DNA from: Streptomyces sp. S.PB5
Lineage (GTDB): Bacteria > Actinomycetota > Actinomycetes > Streptomycetales > Streptomycetaceae
DNA: 64,000 nt
Reading direction: 5' to 3'
Assembly (NCBI RefSeq): GCF_030403745.1
Contig: NZ_JAQMWP010000001.1
Span: 248,001 to 312,000 of the forward strand
The translations under genes were made by a program, and so were the position numbers. Positions 50,128 to 57,875 of this stretch are shown here, in pieces. Position 1 is the stretch's first letter. Each line of letters opens with the position of its first letter. The notes under the pieces were generated by a model. That model saw only the letters and a list, made by a program, of their open reading frames with translations. It was not told the DNA's origin and made no database searches.

Positions 50128-50769
50128 TGAGCACGGCCAGCAGCTCGGCGAGCGCCAGGGCGCCCTTAGGATCGTCGGCGTAGCGGGCGATCCGCCGCAC
50201 CGGACCGACCTGGTCGAGTGCGACCCCCTCCCGGGCCAGCACGAAGGCCAGGGCCAGGAAGGCGGCGCGGGCGTTGCCGTCGTCGAAGGGGTGGAAGAAG
50301 CAGACGTCGAGGTAGGCGCGGGCGGCGCGGGCGGTGAGCGGCAGCGCGGGATCGGCGGCCTCGGCGAGACAGACGTCGAGACGGGCGGGGAGATCCGCTC
50401 CGATGCCGTACCGCTCCCGGCCGCCCTTCGCATACGCCGGGTGCCGCCGGAAGGGAGCCTCGGACACGCCCAGCACGTACCGCTGCCAGCCGCTGAGCAG
50501 GCCGAAGCTCAGGGGGACACCGGCAGCGGCATCGGCACGGGCCCGCTCGAGGGCGGCGAGGAGCCGTTCGGCACGGTGCGGGGAGCGGGCGTGGTCATGG
50601 GTGCGGATGTCGTGGACGGCACCGTCACGGGCGGGGGCGGTGGGGGCGGGGGCCGGGCGGGTTCGGTGCCAGGGGATGCCGGGGCGGAGCGCCAGCCAGA
50701 TGCGGAGGTGGTCGGGGGCTGAGCGGGGGCAGCCGGGGCCGGCGGCCGGGCGGTGGTCGCGTCGGTCAT
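50033..50769 (-). pseudogene. Fic family gene with an apparent frameshift
   Basis: The intact downstream frame (50033 to about 50715) encodes DHLRIWLALRPGIPW, FGLLSGWQRYVLG and the Fic motif HPFDDGNAR, matching single-domain streptomycete Fic proteins, but it has no ATG or GTG before residue QRYV (50476). An ATG at 50769 with GAGG upstream opens a different frame (MTDATTARPPAP...). The frames join if one C is added to a C5 run (50714-50718 or 50725-50729), giving a complete protein of about 245 residues. The sequence may hold a real indel or a homopolymer sequencing error. Fic enzymes AMPylate proteins. If unshifted, translation from 50476 would give a 147-residue fragment. Confidence 0.7.
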
Positions 50770-50813
50770 GGGGCGCCTCGTCGGTCGTGTGTCGTCTCGT
50801 CGCTGCGGCCCGG

Positions 50814-51608
50814 TCACTCGTCCAGGTAGGACTGGAGGTGCGCGGACGTGTACCGGTACCGCTCGACCGCGGCCGGGGGCTCGGCGTCCGGCTCCAGGGA
50901 GGTGGCGAGCTGCTCCGCCACCTCGTGGACCAGTTTCCCCTCCGGTGCGGTCCAGCTCGCGAAACGGCCGCCGATCGCCTCCTCGACCAGGGCGTCGGCG
51001 GTCCGGCGGTCCACGTCCCAGCGGGTGAGGAACCAGGTCAGGACCTGCCGGCAGTGGCCGTACCAGGCGTCCCCGGAGCCGGTGCGGTCCAGGACCTGGA
51101 GGATCAGGTGGTGGGTGGCGCGCTCCCACGTGTCGCGGCGGTCCTCGGCGTCCGGGGCGTCCAGCGGGTAGGCGTCGAACCGCCGGGCCAGGTACTCCAG
51201 CCACTCCCGCCACTCGCACAGCGCGCCGGCGACCCGCTCCAGGGTCTCCTCCGGTGTGCCGATCGAGTGCAGGGTGCAGCACCAGAGGCCCACGGGTCCA
51301 CCGCCGAGGTCGCCCTCGTCGTGCGCCCAGCGCCAGCCGGTGCTCCAGGGGCCGTACCGCGCGATGAGGTCCGCGGTCATGGCCCTGGCCCAGTCCCAGC
51401 CCTCGGTGTGGGACCAGGAGCAGAGCCTCGCGTACTCCTCGCGCCGCTCGTCGGGATCGGACGAGCGCCTGCCGAAGGGCCGCACCGGCACCCGGCTCGC
51501 CGCGTCCAGCCCCCGGACGACGTCGAGTGCGGCGGCGGGATCGAAGGGGTGGGTGCGGGGGTCGACGTCGGACCAGGCGAGGTCGTAGGGGAGCAGTTCG
51601 CGGGACAT
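50814..51608 (-). CDS. Hypothetical protein upstream of the Fic gene
   Basis: This 264-residue soluble protein is rich in Trp and Arg, opening MSRELLPYDLAWSDVDPRTHPFDP and containing LIARYGPWSTGWRWAHDEG, GLWCCTLHSIGTPEETLERV and HHLILQVLDRTGSGDAWYGHC. It appears alpha-helical. I do not recognise a family. It lies 44 bp upstream of the Fic start on the same strand, so they are probably co-transcribed and may be functional partners. No FicA-type SxxxE(G/N) inhibitory motif was seen. Confidence 0.78.
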   Translation of the reverse strand: MSRELLPYDLAWSDVDPRTHPFDPAAALDVVRGLDAASRVPVRPFGRRSSDPDERREEYARLCSWSHTEGWDWARAMTADLIARYGPWSTGWRWAHDEGDLGGGPVGLWCCTLHSIGTPEETLERVAGALCEWREWLEYLARRFDAYPLDAPDAEDRRDTWERATHHLILQVLDRTGSGDAWYGHCRQVLTWFLTRWDVDRRTADALVEEAIGGRFASWTAPEGKLVHEVAEQLATSLEPDAEPPAAVERYRYTSAHLQSYLDE

Positions 51609-51667
51609 CGTACGAACGTTCCATCGCCCGCCGTTCGCCCCGCAACCGAATTACCGGTCCCTGATCG

Positions 51668-52351
51668 CTACTCGCGTCCCGAGGTCAGCACCGCCAGCAG
51701 CCCCACCACTACGGCCGCGACCAGCAGCGGGAGGCCCAGCCCGTGGTCGCGTACCAGCCATGCCCCGAGCGCGGCGCCCGCGACCATCGCGGCGACCGCC
51801 GCCGTGCGGCGGACGGAGCGGGTGCCCGGGCCGTCGGCGGCGAGGCCCGTCAGGGTCATGGTCAGGACCGTGGTGGTGAGGTCGGGGACGCCGAGCCTGC
51901 GCACGGTGGCGTTGCGGAAGCCCATCGCGAGGGCCGTGACCGCGATGAGCGCGTAGACGGTGGCGGTGGCGTCCGGGGCGGCGAAGGCGACCACGGCGGA
52001 CGCGGTCAGCAAGGTGGCCTCCGTGGCGAGGGTGAGCCGGGCCCAGGTCCGGCGCGGACCGCCGGCGAGGCGTGCGGCGACCCGTCCGCCGGCCGCCGCG
52101 CCGGTCACGAAGCAGCCCAGTGAGGTCAGCGTGTGCGGGACGGAGAAGCCGGGCGCGCCGGTCGCCGCGAAGCCCAGGACCACCACGTTGCCGGTCATGT
52201 TCGCGGTGAAGACATGCCCGAGGCCGAGATAGCTGACGGCGTCGATCATCCCGCTGACCGCGGTCAGCACGAGCAGCACCGGCACCAGGCGCAGGCCGCG
52301 CTCCTTTGGGGTGGACGGGCCGGACGCACCGGCCTCGGTCTGTGTGCTCAC
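51668..52351 (-). CDS. DUF1275 (YoaK) family membrane protein
   Basis: The 227-residue protein has six hydrophobic helices and the family signature LTAVSGMIDAVSYLGLGHVFTANMTGNVVVLGFA. Later segments (SLGCFVTGAAAGGRVAARLAG, VTALAMGFRNATVRRLGVPDLTTTVLTMTLTGLA) also match DUF1275. The function is unknown; related proteins are annotated as possible transporters. It starts with ATG at 52351 next to a strong terminator of the upstream gene. Confidence 0.9.
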   Translation of the reverse strand: MSTQTEAGASGPSTPKERGLRLVPVLLVLTAVSGMIDAVSYLGLGHVFTANMTGNVVVLGFAATGAPGFSVPHTLTSLGCFVTGAAAGGRVAARLAGGPRRTWARLTLATEATLLTASAVVAFAAPDATATVYALIAVTALAMGFRNATVRRLGVPDLTTTVLTMTLTGLAADGPGTRSVRRTAAVAAMVAGAALGAWLVRDHGLGLPLLVAAVVVGLLAVLTSGRE

Positions 52352-52391
52352 CGGGTCAGTGGAACACGGGAGGGTGAGGGGCGGGTGTACG

Positions 52392-52432
52392 ACGACGGCG
52401 GCGCCCCTCTCCGAGAGGGGCGCCGCCGTCGT
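52392..52432 (-). terminator. 41-bp near-perfect palindrome, terminator of the transglycosylase gene
   Basis: Two 20-base arms (ACGACGGCGGCGCCCCTCTC and its reverse complement) flank one central base. It lies 18 bp after the stop of the SLT gene and 41 bp before the DUF1275 start, both on the minus strand. No U tract follows, as is common for streptomycete terminators. Confidence 0.8.
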
Positions 52433-52450
52433 GTGTCAGTGCCGGTCGGC

Positions 52451-52870
52451 TCAGTACCAGCCGTTGGCCTGCCAGAAGGACCACGCGCCGGTCGGGCTGC
52501 CGTAGCGCTCGTTCATGTAGTTCAGGCCCCACTCGATCTGGGTCTCGGCGCTGGTCTTCCAGTCGGCGCCGGCGGAGGCCATCTTGGAGCCGGGGAGGGC
52601 CTGGACCAGGCCGTAGGCGCCGGAGGAGGCGTTGGTGGCGTCGACGTCCCAGCCGCTCTCGTGCTCGACGATCTTGCTGAAGGCGTTGTACTGAGCGGTG
52701 TTCGGGATCATCTGGCGCGCGATGGCCTTGGCCTCGGCGACGGAGTCGGTGGTGGCCGCCTGAGCGGGCGCCGCGGTCAGCACCAGACCTGCGGTGGCGG
52801 CGGCCATCGCGAGGGTGGTGACGGCCTTCTTGGGAGAAGCGATGCGGCGAACGATGCGGGAGACGGACAC
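52451..52870 (-). CDS. Secreted SLT-domain transglycosylase
   Basis: The 139-residue precursor begins MSVSRIVRRIASPKK, a signal peptide continuing to TAAPAQAATT (cleavage near residue 43). The mature protein of about 95 residues is a compact lytic transglycosylase domain: IVEHESGWDVDATNASSGAYGLVQALPGSKM contains the catalytic Glu and GAYGLVQ motif, and WGLNYMNERYGSPTGAWSFW ends it. It cleaves cell-wall glycan, likely in growth or spore germination. The GTG at 52870 follows AAAGG. Direct repeats upstream may be regulatory. Confidence 0.88.
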   Translation of the reverse strand: MSVSRIVRRIASPKKAVTTLAMAAATAGLVLTAAPAQAATTDSVAEAKAIARQMIPNTAQYNAFSKIVEHESGWDVDATNASSGAYGLVQALPGSKMASAGADWKTSAETQIEWGLNYMNERYGSPTGAWSFWQANGWY

Positions 52871-53057
52871 GGAGAACCTTTTCTTCGGGGACAGGGGATC
52901 GCCCGTATGTCGTGGTCGCGGTGAGCGGCTCCGACATGCGTTGGCGCCGAGGCCCGTGGGGCGGGTCGGCGCCTTGCGACGTCGTCCAGAGAAGCAGGCT
53001 CGGAGGGCGTCCGCAATGCCCCCTTTTACTAGTTGTGGTCGCATCCGGGGCGGCGGG

Positions 53058-53109
53058 GGCTGTTGTGACCTGGCTCTCAATGCGCAGGTCAGAGGCTGTT
53101 ATGACATGG
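53058..53109. repeat. Paired 16-bp repeats in the transglycosylase upstream region
   Basis: GGCTGTTGTGACCTGG (53058-53073) and GGCTGTTATGACATGG (53094-53109) match at 14 of 16 positions, 36 bp apart, about 190-240 bp upstream of the start. A GACCTG/CAGGTC inverted pair lies between. The rest of the 308-bp gap (52871-53178) shows no recognisable c-di-AMP riboswitch. Confidence 0.45.
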
Positions 53110-53178
53110 GCATGGCGTCCGAAATGCACTACTAGGGCGCATAGTGAGTGATGTGGGTCATGTGGGACGGTTCACCGG

Positions 53179-54042
53179 TCAACGAGCCTCGAATGTGACC
53201 GCGGTCTCGAACGCCGCCCGGCGGGTGGCTCTGCGTAGCCCCCTCAGTACCGCCGGACCGAGCAGGAAGGTCAGCACGACCGTGCACAGCGCGCGCCCCA
53301 GGTCCCAGCCGAGGGAGGTGGCCAGGCAGTACGCGACGAAGCGGGCCAGGTTCTCGGGGGCCGGCGCCGCCGGGTCGAAGGCGATGTTCGAGGCCAGGGC
53401 GCCCATGAAGGGCCAGCCGGCGAGGTTCGTCGCGGTGCCGTAGGCGAAGGCGGCCAGGAAGCCGTACAGGGCGAGCAGGCGCACCTCCGCCCGGCCGCGC
53501 AGATTCCGGCCCGGCAGCAGGCCCGCGCCCATCGTGAACCAGCCCATCGCCATCATCTGGAACGGCATCCACGGCCCCACCCCGCCCGTCAGCAGCGCCG
53601 ACGCGAACATCGTCGTCGAGCCGAGGGCGAAGCCGAAGCCGGGGCCCAGGACGCGGCCGCTCAGCACCATCAGGAAGAACATCGGCTCGATACCCGCGGT
53701 GCCTGCGCCGATGGGGCGCAGTGCGGCACCCGTGGCGGCCAGTACGCCCATCATCGCCACCGCCTTCGAGTCCATGCCGGACTCCGCGATCGCCGCGGCC
53801 ACCACCGCCACGAGCAGGACCAGGAGGGCCGCGAAGAGCCAGGGCGCGTCCTTGCTGTGGGCGGCTGTCTGGGAGGTGGGCGGGGCGAGGAAGGGCCAGG
53901 TGAAGGCGACGACGCCGGTGACGCTGACCAGGGCCAGGGCGGTGACGGAGCGGGGGCCCAGGCGGACGGCTCGGGTGCGGGGGTGGGGGCGGGCCTGGGG
54001 GATTCGGGTGCGGGGGCGCGGGGTGCTGTTCGGTGGGGTCAT
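53179..54042 (-). CDS. ECF transporter substrate-binding (S) component
   Basis: The 287-residue membrane protein has about seven helices, with GTAGIEPMFFLMVLSGRVLGPGFGFALGSTTMFASALLTGGVGPWMPFQMMAMGWFTMGAGLL forming the conserved centre. This matches the CbrT-like S-component family. It is the last gene of the operon (toroid protein, SCO2322-like, CbiQ, ATPase, S component), and its ATG overlaps the ATPase stop by 4 bp (ATGA). The upstream cobalamin riboswitch implies cobalamin or a precursor as substrate; cobalt is the alternative. Confidence 0.85.
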   Translation of the reverse strand: MTPPNSTPRPRTRIPQARPHPRTRAVRLGPRSVTALALVSVTGVVAFTWPFLAPPTSQTAAHSKDAPWLFAALLVLLVAVVAAAIAESGMDSKAVAMMGVLAATGAALRPIGAGTAGIEPMFFLMVLSGRVLGPGFGFALGSTTMFASALLTGGVGPWMPFQMMAMGWFTMGAGLLPGRNLRGRAEVRLLALYGFLAAFAYGTATNLAGWPFMGALASNIAFDPAAPAPENLARFVAYCLATSLGWDLGRALCTVVLTFLLGPAVLRGLRRATRRAAFETAVTFEAR

Positions 54043-55889
54043 CGGAGGGCCTGCCTCACTTGCGCCACCGTCAGCCACTTCTGCGGGGCCAGGATCTTGC
54101 TGACCTGCGGGGCGAAGGAGGGGGAGGCGACGACCACGTCCGCGGCGGGGCCGTCCGCGATCACTTCGCCGTCCGCGAGGAGGATCACGCGATGGGCGAT
54201 CTCGGCGGCCAGTTCCACGTCATGGGTGGCCAGGACGATGGCGTGGCCTTCGGCGGCCAGTTCCCGGAGGAGCCTGATGAGGCGGGACTTCGCCGCGTAG
54301 TCCAGCCCGCGGGTGGGCTCGTCGAGGAGGAGCAGGGGCGGACTGGCGGTGAGTACGACGGCCAGGGCGAGGGCCAGACGCTGGCCCTCGGAGAGATCGC
54401 GGGGGTGGGTGTCGTCCGTCACGCCGGGGAGGAGGGCGGTGACGAGGGTGCGGCAGGTGCCGGGGGACGCGCCCGCGTCGGCGTCGGCGGCCTCGCACTC
54501 CGCGGCGACCGTGTCCGTGTAGAGGAGGTCTCGGGGTTCCTGGGGGACCAGGCCCACGTGGTGCACGAGGGTCTTCGGGGGTGTGCGGTGGGGGGTCCGT
54601 CCGGCGACCCGGACTGTGCCGGCGGTGGGTTCCACCAGGCCCACGAGCGTGTTGAGGAGGGTGGACTTGCCCGCGCCGTTGCGGCCCATCAGGGCGATGG
54701 TCTCGCCCGGGGTGACGGTGAGGGTGATGTCGCGGAGGGCTTGGACCCGGTCCCGGCGGACCGAGAGGGCCTGGACCTCGGCGGGGACGGGGGACGCGGG
54801 GGCTGGAGGAGCCGGGGTGGGGCGCTTGCGGAGGAAGAAGAGGCGACGGCCGGTGGGGGCGGGGTCGCTCGCCCGGACCGGCGGGGTGCCGCCTCCCTCG
54901 GGGGTGTCGGCAGCCTCCCCTGGCCGCGTGGCCGCCCGCAGGCCGGATGTGTTGCGGGGTGCTGCCTGCTCAGGGGCACGGTGGTCCGCGGGCTCTTTGG
55001 AGGTCGAGCCGGCGGTCGTGTCGGCGGTCGAGCCGGCGGTCGTGTCGGTGGGGCGCGGATGGCTGCCGGCCGGGTCCGCCAAGCGTTCCCGCAGGTCCGC
55101 CGCCCGGCGCCGCGCGTCGCGGATCGTCAGCGGCAGGGGGGACCAGCCCGCCAGTCTGCCCAGGTCCACCACCGGCGGGTACACCGGGGACACGGCCATG
55201 ATCTCGGCCGGGGTGCCGAGGACCGGGGCCGAGCCCTCGGCCGGCAACAGGGCTACCTGGTCGGCGTACTGGATCACTCGCTCCAGACGGTGCTCGGCCA
55301 TGAGGACCGTGGTGCCCAGGTCGTGGACCAGACGTTGGAGGACGGCGAGGACCTCCTCCGCGGCGGCGGGGTCCAGGGCCGAGGTCGGTTCGTCGAGGAC
55401 GAGGACCCTGGGGTGCGGGGTGAGGACCGAGCCGATCGCCACGCGTTGCTGCTGGCCGCCGGAGAGGGTGGTGATGGAGCGGGTGCGGAGGGCTGTCAGG
55501 CCCAGGAGATCCAGGGTCTCCTCCACCCGGCGGCGCATCACGTCCGGTGCCAGACCCAGCGACTCCATGCCGTAGGCGAGCTCGTCCTCGACCGTGTCCG
55601 TGACGAAGTGGGCGAGCGGGTCCTGGCCCACGGTGCCCACCACGTCCGCGAGTTCACGTGGTCTGTGGGTACGGGTGTCCCGGCCGGCCACCGTGACGCG
55701 GCCGCGCAGGGTGCCGCCGGTGAAGTGGGGGACCAGCCCGCAGACGGAGTTGAGGATCGTCGACTTGCCGGTGCCGGACGGGCCCACCAGGAGGACCAGT
55801 TCGCCTTCCGGGACGTCGAGGTCCACACCCCTGACGGCGGGTTCGGACGCTCCGTCGTACGTCACGGAGACATCCTCGAAGCGGATCAC
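54039..55889 (-). CDS. ECF transporter energizing protein: two fused ABC ATPases
   Basis: The 616-residue protein contains two ABC domains. The first (1-230) has Walker A GPSGTGKS, Q-loop VGQDPLAHFV, signature LSGGQQQR and Walker B RVLVLDEPTSAL. The second (about 390-616) has GRNGAGKS, VPQEP, LSEGQRLA and PLLLLDEPTRGL, with switch His in VLATHDVE. The linker is low-complexity and includes TTAGSTADTTAGST repeats. The fused pair corresponds to EcfA1/A2. It starts with GTG at 55889 with AAGGAG upstream and overlaps the T component by 4 bp. Confidence 0.92.
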   Translation of the reverse strand: MIRFEDVSVTYDGASEPAVRGVDLDVPEGELVLLVGPSGTGKSTILNSVCGLVPHFTGGTLRGRVTVAGRDTRTHRPRELADVVGTVGQDPLAHFVTDTVEDELAYGMESLGLAPDVMRRRVEETLDLLGLTALRTRSITTLSGGQQQRVAIGSVLTPHPRVLVLDEPTSALDPAAAEEVLAVLQRLVHDLGTTVLMAEHRLERVIQYADQVALLPAEGSAPVLGTPAEIMAVSPVYPPVVDLGRLAGWSPLPLTIRDARRRAADLRERLADPAGSHPRPTDTTAGSTADTTAGSTSKEPADHRAPEQAAPRNTSGLRAATRPGEAADTPEGGGTPPVRASDPAPTGRRLFFLRKRPTPAPPAPASPVPAEVQALSVRRDRVQALRDITLTVTPGETIALMGRNGAGKSTLLNTLVGLVEPTAGTVRVAGRTPHRTPPKTLVHHVGLVPQEPRDLLYTDTVAAECEAADADAGASPGTCRTLVTALLPGVTDDTHPRDLSEGQRLALALAVVLTASPPLLLLDEPTRGLDYAAKSRLIRLLRELAAEGHAIVLATHDVELAAEIAHRVILLADGEVIADGPAADVVVASPSFAPQVSKILAPQKWLTVAQVRQALR

Positions 55890-57208
55890 GACGGCTCCTT
55901 GTGCGGGACGTTGGGTGCGATGAAGGCGGGGAGCAGGCCGAGGAGGATCGCCGCCGCGGGCCACAGGGGGAGGGTGGGGGCGACCAGGGGGATCACGCCC
56001 GGGTTCAGGGCGGCCGGGTCGCGGGTGGCCGCGACCGCCAGTGCCGCCGCCACCGTCGCGCCGGAAGCGGTGACCAGCCACGCGCGCGTGCCCCACGGGT
56101 CCGGGCGGTAGCGGGTGCGAGGGGTGCGGCGGCCCCCGAGGCGCAGGCCTGCCAGGGCGGCGGCCGCTCCGGCGAGGAGGACGGGCATGCCGTACGCGGC
56201 TCCCTCGGCGGTGAGCAGGCCGTATGTTCCGCCGCAGATGCCCAGCAGGCCACCGAGGGTGAGAGCCGTCGTCGTACGGCGGACTCCGCGCGGGACGTCG
56301 GCGGTGCGGCCGTATCCGCGGGCGTCCATCGCAGCGGCGAGGGCGATGGAGCGTTCGAGGGCGCCCTCCAGGACGGGGAGGGCGACCTGGAGGAGGCCGC
56401 GGATTCCGTTGTCCGGGCGGCCTCGCAGACGGCGGGCGGCGCGCAGCCGTTGGACGTCGGCGATGAGGCTGGGGGCGAAGGTGAGGGCCACGACGACCGC
56501 CACGCCCATCTCGTACAGGGCGCCGGGGAGGGATTTGAGGAGGCGGCTGGGGTTGGCGAGGGCGTTCGCCCCGCCCACGCAGATGAGGAGCGTGGCCAGC
56601 TTCAGGCCGTCGTAGAACGCGAAGGTGAGGGTTTCCGCGGTCACCTTGCCGCCCAGGCGGATGCCCTGCGCCCAGTCGGGGAGGGGGAGTTCGGGGAGGA
56701 TGACGATCACATGGGTGCCGGGGAGGGGGGAGCCGAGGGTGATCGCGAAGGTGAGGCGGATGAGGAGGACGGCGAGGGCGAGTTTGACGAAGGCGGAGTA
56801 GGAGCGGGACCAGGGGGCGTCCGGGCGGCAGGTGACCACCACATAGGCGGAGGTGGCGATGAGGAGGGCGAGGAGGAGGGGGTTGGTGGTGCGGGTGGCC
56901 GCGATACCGAGGGAGAGGGCCCACAGCCACCAGGCGCCGGGGTGCAGGGTGCGCTGCAGAGGTGCCTGGTGGTGGTGGGGCAGGGGCTGCGGCTGGGCGG
57001 GGGGCGGGGCGCTCGCCGACGCCGGCCGGGTGCCGACTGCGCCTGTCCGTTCTGCCCTCGGAGGCATGCCTGCGCCGCCTGCCCGTACCGTCCTCGGCGG
57101 CACGCCTGCGTCTGTCTGTTCGGTACTCGGCGGCACGACTGCGCCTCCCCTTGCCGTCCTCGACGGCACGCCCGCCCCCGGGCCGGGCTGCTCCGGTTCA
57201 TCGCGCAT
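55886..57208 (-). CDS. ECF transporter transmembrane (T) component, CbiQ/EcfT family
   Basis: The 440-residue protein starts with about 85 unusual cytoplasmic residues of repeated GVPPRT/MPPRAERTG units (low-complexity, Pro-rich) before the EcfT membrane domain: five to six helices and the coupling motif AARRLRG with the second AMDARGYGR (the A-R-G signatures that contact the ATPases). It overlaps the preceding SCO2322-like gene by 11 bp and the following ATPase by 4 bp. In this operon it couples the ATPase to the S component. Confidence 0.9.
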   Translation of the reverse strand: MRDEPEQPGPGAGVPSRTARGGAVVPPSTEQTDAGVPPRTVRAGGAGMPPRAERTGAVGTRPASASAPPPAQPQPLPHHHQAPLQRTLHPGAWWLWALSLGIAATRTTNPLLLALLIATSAYVVVTCRPDAPWSRSYSAFVKLALAVLLIRLTFAITLGSPLPGTHVIVILPELPLPDWAQGIRLGGKVTAETLTFAFYDGLKLATLLICVGGANALANPSRLLKSLPGALYEMGVAVVVALTFAPSLIADVQRLRAARRLRGRPDNGIRGLLQVALPVLEGALERSIALAAAMDARGYGRTADVPRGVRRTTTALTLGGLLGICGGTYGLLTAEGAAYGMPVLLAGAAAALAGLRLGGRRTPRTRYRPDPWGTRAWLVTASGATVAAALAVAATRDPAALNPGVIPLVAPTLPLWPAAAILLGLLPAFIAPNVPHKEPS

Positions 57209-57875
57209 TCCTGCGCCGCCTCGCCTGCCACATCGCCGCCGCGCCCAGTGCCGCCACCGCCGCCGTGCCCGCGAGCAGGCCCACCGACGGGCCTCCGTCC
57301 GGGTCGGGCTCCGTCCTCGCCGCTCCCGTCGACCGCTCGCCCGTCGACGTCTCGCCGGTCGTCTTCTCCCCTGACGCCACCTGCTCCCCGCACCCCGTCT
57401 CCGGGTATCCGGCGATGGCGCACAGCAGGGCGTTGGTGTCGTAGCGCAGGGGTTTGGCCACCGCCGCCAGGGCCTCCGCCGTCGTCGCGTCCTCGGCGAC
57501 GAGGGCGCAGGCCGTGCGCGGGGCGGGCGGGGTCTCGCCGGACGGGGCGTCCGAGGACGTGCCGAAGTCGATGACCAGGGCCACCCGCTTCCGGCCGTCC
57601 GCCGCCGGTGTCTTGGCGCAGATCGTCTCGAAGGACGCCGTGCCGCGTGGCTTCGTCGCGTCCGACGTGTCCTCGCTGACCGCGAAGCGGAAGCCCTGGA
57701 GGTCGCCGTCGGAGGGGACGACGGTGGCGGGGCCCTGGGTGGCGTAGATCCAGGCGGAGCCCGTGCGGTCCCAGAAGGACCAGTAGCGGTATCCGGCGGC
57801 CTGGGCGGACCACGGGGCCAGGGCCGTCAGGAGGAACGCGGCCAGGAGGAGGGCTGCGGCGCGGCGGTGCTTCAC
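57198..57875 (-). CDS. SCO2322-like surface-anchored protein (possible transcobalamin beta domain)
   Basis: The 225-residue precursor has a signal peptide (MKHRRAAALLLAAFLLTALAPWSAQA), a globular domain of about 130 residues starting AGYRYWSFWDRTGSAWIYAT, four cysteines that can pair (TICAKT, TACALV, LLCAIAGYPETGCG), a Thr/Gly/Glu-rich stalk and a C-terminal transmembrane anchor with RRRR. The GSAWIYA-type strand recalls DUF4430 domains, the C-terminal half of animal transcobalamins, but similarity is weak. GTG at 57875 overlaps the previous stop by 4 bp; its own end overlaps the CbiQ gene by 11 bp. Confidence 0.8.
   Translation of the reverse strand: MKHRRAAALLLAAFLLTALAPWSAQAAGYRYWSFWDRTGSAWIYATQGPATVVPSDGDLQGFRFAVSEDTSDATKPRGTASFETICAKTPAADGRKRVALVIDFGTSSDAPSGETPPAPRTACALVAEDATTAEALAAVAKPLRYDTNALLCAIAGYPETGCGEQVASGEKTTGETSTGERSTGAARTEPDPDGGPSVGLLAGTAAVAALGAAAMWQARRRRNAR

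Noticed and set aside
52871..53130. c-di-AMP (ydaO/yuaA) riboswitch in front of the transglycosylase
   Set aside because: The conserved core sequences that I recall for streptomycete c-di-AMP leaders were not seen.
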